A stretch of DNA of 64,000 nucleotides from Rugalucina vietnamica (Eukaryota; Mollusca; Bivalvia; Lucinida; Lucinidae). Position 1 is the stretch's first letter. Each line of letters opens with the position of its first letter. Positions 47,701 to 60,100 of this stretch are shown piece after piece. Both the position numbers and the translations under genes were made by a program. The stretch covers positions 61,854,812-61,918,811 of the forward strand of contig OZ024870.1 in assembly GCA_964017185.1 (NCBI GenBank). Direction: 5' to 3'. The notes below the pieces were generated by a model, which made no database searches, was not told where the DNA came from, and saw only the letters and a list, made by a program, of their open reading frames with translations.

Positions 47701-50700
47701 TTATGTATGCCATGTTGTAATCAAGTTTTTTATGAATCAGGCCTTTAAAGGAATTTTTCGGGAAACATTGTTGATTTTAGTATGTTTTTTTTCTCCCCAA
47801 ATTGAGCTTGATGCCAAATTTTAGACAGAACTCTGCCTTAGACCTCTTTGAAGAGTTGAAAAGCTAATTAAATAACCAGAGGACCAATGGTCCTGTAAAG
47901 GCTCACCTGAGACCTGAGATATACAATGTATACCAATAAACTTGACTAGAATGGTTATATATTTGTAGGGACAGGGCCAGAGCAACCTCTGGACTCAATT
48001 TCTTCTTTAAATCATAAAGACTAAGTCCATTTGCCAATTTACCTCAAGTTTTGCCCTTCAAATGACATTGTAACAATTTTCCTCATTCAAATGCATGGGC
48101 AACCTAAGTTGACCTTGCTGTAAAAAAGGTCAAGGTCATCCAAGGGTCATGATTTATATAAACTTTGTAGAGCTCCATTGCCTGATGCTTCATTCCAAGT
48201 TTCAAAATCATTGGCCTTCTGGTTCTGGAGAAGAAGATTTTTAAAGGTTTTTGCTATTTATAGCCATGGCGGCCATCTTGGTCATGTGACCTCTACCATT
48301 AATACAAACTTTTATTGCCCCTTCCTAACAATGCTTCACATAAAGTTTGGCTTTGATTTGCCATGTGGTTTTAGAGAAGAAGATGTTTGAATATTATGGT
48401 CATATACATGTATAAAGCCCCGGGGCAAGGGCAGACAACCCCCTGGGGGCAAAAGTTTTTCATTAACATAAATATTCTGTCCATTTGCCCATTTCCTGCA
48501 AGTTTTGCACTTTAAATCATATTTTAGCAATTTTCCCCATTCAAATGCATGGGCGACCTATGTTGACCTTGCCGCAAAATAGGTCAAGGTCATCCCAGGG
48601 TCATGATTTATATAAACTTTGTAGACCTCCTTTGCCTGATGCTTCATGCCAAGATTCAAAATCATAGGCCTTCTGGTACTGGAGAAGAAGATTTTTTAAA
48701 GGTTTTTGCTATTTATAGCCATGGCGGCCATCTTGGTCATGTGACCTTAACCATTTATATAAACTTTCTTTCCCCCTTCCCGAGGATGCTCCATATGAAG
48801 TTTGGCTTTGATTGACCAAGCGGTTTCAGGGGAGAAGATGTTTCATTATTATGGAAATATACATGTATATAGCCCAGGGGCAGGGGCAGACAACCCCCCA
48901 GGGGCTAAAATTTTCCATTAACATTAATCTTCTGTCCATTTGCTTATTCCCAGTAAGTTTTACCCATTAAATAGCATTGTACCATTTTTTCCCATTCAAA
49001 TGCATTGGTGACCTAATTTGACCTTGCCGTAAAATAGGTCAAGGTCATCCTAGGGTCATGATTTATATAAACTATGATGGGCCCGCGTCCTCCATGCTAC
49101 ATACCAAGTTTCGTGGAAATCGGCCCACTGGTTCTGGAGAAGAAGATTTTTAAAGGTTTTTGCTATTTATAGCCATGGCGGCCATCTTGGTCATGTGACC
49201 TGGACCATTTATATAAACTTTCGTTCCCCCTTCCTAAGGATGCTCCACATGAAGTTTGGCTTTGATTGGCCAAGCGGTTTCAGAGGAGAAGATCTTTGAA
49301 ATTGTGAACGACGGACGGACGGACGGACGGACGACGGACGGACGCCGGACGGACGCCGGAGCATGGGTATACTATAAGCTCACCTGTGAGCCTTCGGCTC
49401 AGGTGAGCTAAAAATGGTTTGGTGATCACCATTTTTGACCCCCCCCCCCCCCCCCCCCCTTAAATTTGACCCCCGTAGTGATAGAGCGTCGGACTTTGAA
49501 TCCAGAGGTCCTGGGTTCCATCCCCACATGTGTCACCGTGTTGTGTCCTTGAGCAAGACACATTAACTCCCTACAGTACTGGTTAAACCCAGGAAGAGTT
49601 GGCTCCGTCCTGACATGACTGAAAAATTGTAGACTGGGAAGTTAAGCCTCAATACAAACAATAAAAAATTCTTAAAGTTTGACTAAATAATTAATCATTT
49701 CTTGACAGGGCAGCAAAATATACAAAGTTCTTCTATCCAGACTGGTGAAAATGTTGGTGACTTGTCGGACAGAGACATAGATTTTATAGCTGGCAAACTT
49801 GGCTTTGACTGGGAGAGAATTGCTATATTCTTAGACTATGAGTCTCATCAGATTGATGATTTGAAATTCATATACAGAGATCAGGTAATTTTCATTACAA
49901 AAACATGCCCATGCAATATACAGAGATTTTTAAAGTTGTAAGAAATGAAAGTTTTCAGTAGTTAATTTTGATATTTTTCTTATTTTTGCTCAAAACATAG
50001 ATTGTGGATACACGTTAGAACTGCCTCGCATAGGCGTTTCTAACAAGTACCCACAATCTATGTTTTGGTGCAAAAATAAGAAAAAATAGGTATACACATG
50101 CAAACCCCAATTTTTCTATGTAAAAGTGGGGTTCAGTAGGGTATGCTTTTCATGGACATGTTTTCTGTAGTATGCTGTAAGGCCTAGTTTCCACGGACAA
50201 GTTTTCTCTGACAAAGCAGGTTTGTCACAGAAAAATATGCATGTGTAAATTAAATTCCGTGGCGAAGTTTCACTGTTAAATATATGTGTCAAAGGTGAGC
50301 GAGCTAAGTAATAGAAGAAATCTTTGCTGTGTGTGAACACAAACTCATTGCCAAAGTTTCTGTGACAAATAATCTTCATCAAAGAAGAATGCCACGGAGG
50401 TCGATATCGCACCTGCATCAGGCAAAATAATGAAAAATGTGAAATATAGGTCAAGGACCTCAGGTCAATGTGTGCGCTTAAAGGGTATGTCAAGGACAAT
50501 TACTATGCAAGGCTACCTTAGATGTAGAGAAAATCAAACTTCGACGTAAAATTTAAAAAGACCATGGACCATGAAATGTAGGTCTAGGGCACTGGGTCAA
50601 GGTGTGTGCTTGAAGGGTACATCAAGGACAATTACTATGCAAGATTTCACACTCCCAGCTATCACTGATGTAGAGATAACGAAACTTTGAGGTAAAATTA

Positions 50701-52897
50701 ACAAAGTCAATGGCCCTTCAGCGATAAATTTGGAAGGGGCCATGGGCAAAATTGCCCTTTAATTATCAAAATGGCCCCTTCATTTTGAAATAATGGACCT
50801 GTTTTATAATGTAAGGAGATAGGCAATAATGATTCTAGCTGTGCTTTTTCCACATAATGGCCTCTTACATTTTCAAGCCAACAATATCCCTGGACCTTGA
50901 AATAAGGGCACTGGGTCAAGGTGCATGCTTGAAGGGCATGTCAAGGACAATTACTATGCAAGGTTTCACACTCGTAGGTATCACTGATGCAGAGAAAACC
51001 AAACTTTGATGTGATTTTAAATTAAAATCAATGGACCATGAAATGTAGGTCCGGGGCACAGGAATAAGATGCATGCTTGAAGGGTATGTCAAGGACAATT
51101 ACTATGCAAGGTTTCACACTCAAGGCTATCACTGATGCAGAGAAAATGAAACTTCAATGTAAAAATTAACAAAGTCAGTGGACCATGAAATATAGGTCAA
51201 GGGCACTGGGTCTAGGTGCTTGCTTGAAGGATATGTAAAAGACAATTTCTATGCAATATTTGAGACTTGCAGCTATCACTGATGTAGAGAAAATGAAAAC
51301 TTCAACGTAAATGTTGACGGACGTTGACGAACAGGCGGGCAGAAATTTGAACTCCTAAATCACACCTTGCTATGTCCATGGAAACCAGGCTTAATCATAC
51401 TCTTAAGTGCATTAACATTTGCCAAGACCAAGCTGAAGTGGAATTCTAGTGTTTTATAGCACAAGCATTTACAATAAAGGACCGACTATTAGAATTTAGC
51501 TTAAGAAGATTTTTTCAGACACGATTATGGATTTTGTGCCCGATATTTGAATTATGGATTTCTTGCTGCAAGGTTGTAATATATGACACAAAGCAGACAG
51601 AATTTAGTTCACATTTAATGCAAAACTCTATGATGCACACTAGGGCTGCGTATTGCCACCTAGGAGGCGATACAATACAGTTCGCGATACAGGTACAGCA
51701 ATACGCAATACGGTTTGCAATACGGTGAACTTTTGTAATTACCCGTAAATTAGCACTTACAAAAAATAATCCTTATACGCATCAGTTCACATGATTATCG
51801 CCAGCTGAAACGGCTGCATTCATAATGCAGCTAAGTTTCACCTTTGACATTGTTTATTGAGGCGTGTAATAATGTCAGTACACAAATATGCACACCAAAT
51901 TTCCCGCACTTTTTGTCCAGTGCCTACTTATGAATATTAATGAGCTGTGCGCACACAATTGCGCATAAAAACAATTGGGGTCTGCCTAAATACAGTAAAG
52001 TAGCGCAAAGTGGCGTAAAGAGGCGTAAAGTAGCGCAATGGGGCGCAAAGTGGCGTAAAGTGGCGTAAAGTTGCGTAAAGTTGGCGCAAAGTAAAGTAGA
52101 ATGACACAAAACCGTATTATTTATCAAACATGAGGTAAATGATACACTTTCAGTCATATGCATGCATGCAATTCGCATGTAGGGGTGAGGAGGAGGCAGG
52201 GATGTGCGCAACATATCTATAGTCTGATGAACAGAAACTTATTTTTTTAACTATTTTCGGCAATGTTTTGAAATGCAGAAAAAATAGTTGTGATTGTGTA
52301 TCATGATGGTTTAAACTTTTGACGGAATGTACGGGGCATTTATTTTATTATGGTAGGCTTTTTCTTATGTTCATAATATTGATATGTTAGAGATACTCAG
52401 ATAGGCAATGTCTCTGTTACTAAGTACAAAATAAAGTGTCGCAAACGTGGTGAAATGTGTCAAATATTGATTGGAAATTGTGGTCGTTTTACTTTTTGCT
52501 CTCAGAATTTTATATTAATGGAAAGAAAGAAGAGAGAAATAATTTTGTGTATTCAAAATCCTTTGTGTATTAAGATCATGTGTCTTTAACTCAATAAAAG
52601 GTGTGAAAACGTGTGTTCGGTTACCGTGCGGTAATCGAATTATCAGTCACGCGTCTGTTTGTGAGGTGGTAAAACAATCGGCTACTGTTGTTAAGCGCGT
52701 GTCATTAATTAGTGATAATCATATCAGGTTTATTTAACTTGAAATGTTTACTAATTTTGAATTACGGAATGTTTTTACACTGGCCTTAGTAGTCCAATGG
52801 ATAGCGCATCAGAATAACATGTCCATGAAGGAATATATCATTTTATATTGTTAAACTGGAGGTTACAGGGTTAACTTATTTTATTTCTTTTTTTTTT

Positions 52898-52938
<41 letters not shown>

Positions 52939-54154
52939 TCAGAAACAAAATGTCGGTACTCGCTAAAACCGCCTCGTTGAGGCGGCTCTAACGTGTGTAT
53001 ACAATCAATGTTTTGAGCAAAAACAAGAAAAATATCATTTTTTAATCTGAAATTTTTCAATGTTTGAAACTGAGCAAAAATCTGTATTTTACATGGGCGT
53101 GTTTTCGTAGCCGTACTTGCAATTTTTATGTACGATGTTGCGAAAGTAAGACAAACGGTTACGAGAGGCGTAAAGTAGCTTATAAAACTTTACAAAACGT
53201 AGCATTTCAATTCTCAATCTTGTATATTCCAGTATTTCAGCTTAAGTTGAAAAAAGAGTCTTCAAATAAGGAAACTTTCGGTTTCATATCAGAACATCTG
53301 AACAAAGTAATAACCGTTGACATGGTTTTCAACCGGTTTCGTTCAGAAAGGTAATAAATGATGAGACAATTTTATAAAGATTTTTTTTCAAAGATAGGGG
53401 GACTATATTATTCGACGATGTAAATGCATATGACAATTGAAGCTGGGCCTGGGGTCGAAAAGGTCCTCAAGAAAAATGGTCATAAATCAGATGGGGGTCC
53501 ATTGGTAAAGTAATATAAATTTTGCATCTTCTTTAATCTTTTCAGTTAACCTAAAGGTACTCAGACACATTTTCTTATAAAAATGTTTCTGCACTTTTTT
53601 CACACAACGGGTATTAACGCTTTGCATTATATGTAGCGATAGCTGATAAATTCTAGCATCAGTAAAGCATGTCCGTGAAATGTATACCCCCTCAAACCCC
53701 ACTTTTATATAGCAAAACTGGGGTATGCGGGGGTATACCTATTTTTCTTATTTTTGCTCAAAACCGTGATAGATTGTGGATACTTGTTAGAACCGCCTCG
53801 TGGAGGCGGTTCTAACGTGTACCCACAATCTATGTTTTGAGCAAAAATAAGAAAAATGGCAACATTTTTCAGCTGAAAATTTTCATTTTTTAAGCTCGAA
53901 AAATGTCTGTTTATTGCATGGGCAAGTTTTCGTAATGGTTAGCGATTGCATACTAGAGATAAACAGTATAAACCGTGAAGACGATTTGTAAAATCACAAT
54001 CCTAACTATCAGCCATGCCAAATTAAAATGTTAAATCCAAAGAGTACGGGTACGCTACCCATTTCCGTGAAATACCATTTTACGTACATGACGGCATCAG
54101 CTTTACCTGACGTTATGTTTGATCTATAGAAGAATCGAACGTAAGCTGCCATTT

Positions 54155-54191
<37 letters not shown>

Positions 54192-57100
54192 TTTTTGGTC
54201 GCAGTGCACTATACATAATGGTCTAAATGTTCTTTTTCCTAAAACATACAAGTTTGGTGTTGGGGTGTCATGTGCGCATGTTTCCGTCATTCATATTTTT
54301 TGATATCCGTACTCAGTTGTATAAGGAATAATTAATGTACACAAAGACTAAGCCGAATATTCAACTGAAACGAAATCGTGACTCGCAAGGTTTTCCGAAG
54401 AAGCGAAAATATAAATGAAAATGAAACATGCGCTAAACATGCGTCAGACCATGCAGTTGAGCGATATTAACACAGTCTGTTCGTCTATTGTGCGTCCTCT
54501 CGTTAGTCGTATATAATGGTAATGCCGGAAAACGTAGCATACTCATTTTTTCTACTCCAAATGTTAATGCCGGTATACCAGAAGACTAATGAATGTTTAG
54601 TCCAAATGCCTGTGAATGACGCTTTAGCGCAAACTAACTTAATTTGGATGGGGAAAAAGTAATTGCTCAAGGATTGAACGTGTCATAGTCGCGCAATCAT
54701 AAAAAGCTAGATTAATCTCGGAACCAAACTATGTTTATTGGATTCGAGAATTAATGAAATTTAACATCGCGCAAACATTTGTATTGCAAAAAAAATAGTG
54801 CTGCACCGATCAAATAAAATTGTAACACCGTGCATGTCTCCGTTTTGGGAATAAAAGTATTTCTGGCGAAAAGAAATATTAAACCCTATGGGAGGTTTGC
54901 CATTATTACTTAGGCATGTACCAGCCAGGTATCGAACCAGCAACCTCTTGATTGCAAAGATAATACTCTATCAATTAGACCACCACGGCCGGTATGAAAC
55001 GTTCTTATTTCAAATTAGGAAATATTTCGTTATAAATGTATAATAAATGACACACGCTATCAGAGATTAATTCAACGATAGTAGCCGATTGTTTTTACAC
55101 CTTACAAACAGACACGTGGCTGATAATTCGATTACCGCCCGGTAACCTGACACACGTTTTCACACCTTTTATTGAGTTCAAGAAACATGATCTTAATATA
55201 CAAACGATTTTCAATACACGTAATCATTTCTTCTTCTTTCTCTCCATTAACAAATATACCCCTTTATAATTATAAGAGCAAGAAATAACAACGACCACAA
55301 TTTCCAATCTATAATTGACATACATACATGTATTTCACCTTGTGTGTGACATTTTGTAGTTTGTAACAAAGACGTTGCCTATCAGAGTATCTCTAACATA
55401 TCAATATTATGTACATAAGAAAAGGCATACCATCATAAAATAAATGCCCCGTACCTTCCGTCAAACCCATCATGATACACAATCGCAAATATTTAATTCA
55501 TTCTGTACTTTAAAACATTGACCAAAATTAATGCAAAAATAAGTTTCTGTTCATCAGACTATGTTGCGCCTAATCCCCTCTCCTAACCCCTACATACGGA
55601 TTGCATGCATGTATATGACTAAAAGTGTATCATTTACCTCATGTTTGATAAATAATACGGTTTAATGTCATCCTACATCACTTTGCGCCAACTTTACACC
55701 ACTTTGCGCCCCTTTGCGCCCCTTTACGCTTCTTTACGCCACTTTACGCTACTTTACTGTATTTAGTGACATCGAAACAATTGGCGTCCAAGGTTTTTGG
55801 GACCGATTTGGTCGGATTTTCATTATTTTCGGTGTGTATTCCCTACAGTATAGTATAGCACTCGCTATATGGGAAAAAAAAATAAATCAGCCAATAAAGC
55901 ATGCTTCTTTGGCGTGCTAATCCCAAGGTCACGTCAGCTTGTCTGGTTTCCAGCTCCTCGTGAATTTACAGTGCACCGTTCAGCTGAGTAGGAATGCATA
56001 CAGTTGGATTTTCCGACATATATTTATTATTAGAATGGCTTCCTAGAAACATTGCGTAAATAATAGGACAATTATAGACGCAATTCTGCTCAAAACATGT
56101 CAGTTTTCTTAAAAAAAAGGAGAGTTTTCTTCATAAAATCTTTTCTAAGGAGGTTCGCGAACCTTGTGTAAAAGCAGGTGGCGATACGATACGCTGGTTC
56201 GTCGGCCGTTGTACCGCAAATACTCGAGTGTTCGATATATCGCTGCAGCCCTAATGCACACAAATTTTATGGTGCTTTTTCTTAACCAAATTTTTGTTCT
56301 TCTCATTTTAGCCATAGCATGAGAAATTCTGTTTTTGTAAAAATGCTAAAACATAGGCAAATGTCAGCTACTCAGTTGATTATAGCCCCGGCATTTATGC
56401 CGACGGGTATATAGTTTTTTCAGTTCCGTTTGTCCGTTCGTGTGTTCATTAGTTAGTTAGGTAGTTAGTTCGTTCGTTAGTTCGTTTGTAATTCTGGAAA
56501 GTTTCTCTGGTGGTGTATATCTCATGAACCAATGATCAGAAACCATTCATATTTCAACCATAGGTACCCTATAGAGTTTGCTTTGTTTCCGTTAGTTCAC
56601 ACCCTGGGTCCATGCCCGGAGGTGGGGCTAGAGGTCAAAATCTAGGTCACCTTTAATTTGGGTCAAAGTTTTGGTCGAAGTTTCTCTGGTGGTGTATATC
56701 TCATGAACCAATTTTCAGAAATCATTCATATTTGGACTTTAGGTACCCTATAAGGTTTGCTTTGTTTCCATGAGTTCGTACCTGAGGGTCCTTGCTCGGG
56801 GATGTGGCTAGAGTTCAAAATCTAGGTCACCTTGAAAATGTGCTATTTACATAGTGTTTTTTTCATCTCTAAGTTCATATCTTAACAAATACTTATAGGA
56901 ATGTACTCCTGTTTAGATCATAGATACCCTTTAGGGAGGGTTGAATTAAATTACTTGGCACCAAACTCTAGGGGTGGGGCTGGAGGTCAAAATCTAGGAC
57001 ACATTTATAAAATACAATAGTTACCAAGATTAATATTCTGTTTGTCTATATCTTGACAACCATGTGTCAGAAAGTGTTCATGCTTACAACATAGGTACCA

Positions 57101-60100
57101 CATGAGGGCTAGACCCAAGGGTCCATGCATGGGGGTGGGGGTTGGACCCGAGGTCAAGATCTAGGACATTTTTTTTTTTTTTTTAAGAATGACATTTTAC
57201 TTTCATTTCACTTTTTTTAAGAATGACATTCTACTTTCATTTCAATCTAGGACTGAGGACCTGACCCACAATGTGCCCAATTATGTCAGCTCTGTATACA
57301 GCTCTAAAATAGATGTGTCATCATGTTTGTACGAAAGTGCTTTATACTGCTTGATTAGGGCACTGTCTTTCATTGGGGATTTGAGGCTCAATGTCAGGGG
57401 TGAGCATGTGCTGGGTGTTTGGATAGGGGGTAGGGAGGGGGGCTTGGTGGCTACCAGCCGGGGGGTATATATGCCTCTCAAGGGTGCCTCTCAAGACACT
57501 TTTTCTAGTTAGTGCAGTTCTTTTCACTTTTTAGATGGTGCACTCACATTGCATACTTATGAAGTCTACTTTCTGAATTCAAAATTTCAAGCCATAGTAT
57601 ATGGTTGTACAGTCCATTTTATGTCAGACCTGTTCATAAATCAAGAACACAGACTTTCTCATGACATTGCACATTAAAAACAACAACCAAAATAATAATA
57701 ATAAATGTGAGACAAGCCAAGTTCTGCTTGCGGGTGTGCCTGGTGGTTTTTCTCGGGGCTCTCCCGTTTTCGCCCACCTACTGATTGGCCCGTCTTATAT
57801 GAGCTGAAATAATCTTGAAAGGGACGTAAAACAATTAAAAAGAAAAAAAAAATAATAATAATGAAAAAAAGCATGAGCAAAAATGCTAATTAATTTTCAG
57901 CCTGTGACCCGCAACTCAAGAATGATCAAGCGTTGGGCTGATGTGGTTGTGAGTTGTGGTGAGAGCCCTAGAACTCTCCTGGCAGCAGCTTTTGCCAGTA
58001 TACAGAACAATGAGATGGCCCAGTCACTAGTCACAGCTGAACAAGTACAAGGTGAAAGAAATGATTCATTTAATAAAATTAAAAACAAAGTGATCATGAG
58101 AATAAATGAATGAGATTGGTACTCTTTGTATTTTTTATTTTTAAGATCTCACTGAACAATTTATAAAAGTGTTTTACTGTTTAAAATATTTCAACTTTAA
58201 ACAGAATCCCAAAAGATCTGCTGTTGAAAATGATTGAATAATAATCATCTCCAGTTTAAGACAGTAACACATTTAGATAGGCTAATCTTCCATGAGGTCC
58301 ACTTGACAAACTAATGCAAAAATGGATTAGCTTCAAAGGAAAATTCATTTTACCTTAACAGTGATCCAGGATCAAGAGGCAAGCCAGGAGACAAAGGCCA
58401 AGATTAAACAAATAAAGTTTGATGTAAAGGCAAGCAGTAAGTATATTTTTATTTATTATTTAATAGTAGGTTCTATGTCATTACAATATGAAGATTTCTA
58501 GTGTCGTTTCTTTAATAATAAGGAAGGAAATATTGGAATAAACATAGGAAATAAGTAAAGAAATGGGCTTGGATGAAAATTTGAGTGCTTTATGATAGTA
58601 ACAGCCAAAGGTTTTCATATTTAAGATTTGAGCCGCCACATGGGAAAACCAACAATCTGTCTAGGCGAAAACAAAGGTGCAGATCAGCTTCGCAGTAACT
58701 GCGAAGCTGATCAGCGTCTTTGGTTTCGCTACTCGGATAGTACAGTTCCTCTTCTACTTAAATCCAAAATTTCAAGATTCTAGCTCTTTTCTGTAATTGT
58801 ACAGGTCGGTTTGTGTCGGACCTGGTCGGAAACCACAGTGTTGGTTTTCCCACGAGGCGGCTCATTTGTTGCAGCCGCTGTTGAATTCATATTACATTAC
58901 AGGAATAGGACCAGAAACTTCTAAATGTTCTGCATATGATAGACTTGTGTACCTGAATATTAGGTTTGCAATAAGGTTTTTGAAAATCAACAAACTTATA
59001 GGAATGTCATAATGGTTTAAAATGTCCTAAATGAGGCTTTGAGACAATCATGAAACAATAGCTAATGCAGCTTTCACACTTATCACGATTCCATCGCATC
59101 AGATCGTATGATGTTGTAACAAATATCAACAAATCGTATCTTATCTTATTCCTAAATCGTGGTGATCGGGATGGACCAAAACACCGCGATCTGTTGAGAT
59201 GAGTTGTGATCTCCTACGAATTGTTATGGTCTGTTACAATTCGAGAAAAATTGCCTGGCCCGATTAAGTTCGATGCGATGCGGATGACTCCTGATAGGAT
59301 ACAATCTGATACGAGTAAATGGGATGAGACACGACAAGCCACGCGTTTGCCACGGATGCTTACGATCTGTTACGGATTATCAGTACATTAAACAGATCGG
59401 GCAAGATAAATGACTTTTATTCTTTGATCAACAATAGACAAGTAAATATCTATTAAATATCTATACGGTCCTTTTCAGTATTAATTCGAAATATGAAGGA
59501 TGCCAGGAAATGGCAGCAGAGACCTGGGTAGAAAGGAGACGGATATGGCTTTATCATAAGCATGCAATAATAATGCAAATGCCGCATTCTTGTCATTCTC
59601 AGCTCCTCAATCATAAATGTTGTTTCGTCTTCAGAGATTAAAAACGTAATGAGGTGTATGTTTGTTTTCAAAGTATATATACCAATCGTGGTCTCATCGT
59701 GACACAATCGTGGCTACAATCACCAAAAAGTCAAGCCAACAATCGTAAATTAACGCAATACATCGTAACAGATCTTGAGACTCGTACCAGAACGCATCTA
59801 CGCGTATCAGTTCGCATCAAATCGCGGTCACGTATCGTGATAATCGTGTCAGATCGCATTAGGATCGGGGGCTTGATCGTAATAATCCTATCGGATCGCA
59901 ACTAATCGTATCCATCCGGGACCAATATTATGTCACCAGATTTTGACCGATCGCCACCCTATCGTATTGGATTGCAACAGATTGTATCAAAACGCAACGA
60001 CTCGCAACAGAACGTCAAATTTTTGCAAAATGTCCCGATTAGCTACGATTTGTCAATCGTGGCATTGTTAACAGATCGTGCTCTAGTGTGAAAGCCCCAT

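Larger units (their letters stand above)
51641..56253. mobile_element. hAT-like 4.6-kb palindromic element in the Death-domain intron
   Basis: Ends TAGGGCTGCGTATTGCC and (complement) TAGGGCTGCAGCGATA, with 8-bp direct repeats ATGCACAC at 51633-51640 and 56254-56261, as for hAT transposons. Subterminal CGATAC words near both ends. Inside, a left arm (about 51990-52810) and right arm (about 54900-55775) are inverted copies: CAGTAAAGTAGCGCAAAGTG / CTACTTTACTGTA; CATGAGGTAAATGATACACT TT; GCGGTAATCGAATTATCAG; AATCGGCTACT. Centre near 53.9 kb. No transposase recognised. The middle (52950-53940) carries two hairpin MITE copies and a 97-codon ORF I do not recognise. Confidence 0.7.

Noticed and set aside
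53064..53354. 97-codon ORF in the centre of the palindromic hAT-like element
   Set aside because: No transposase or other motif seen; begins inside a MITE copy. Possible chance ORF.
57189..57512. 107-codon ORF upstream of exon 5
   Set aside because: Covers low-complexity and repeat tail sequence; no valid acceptor/donor in phase with exon 4 and exon 5, which already join in phase 0.
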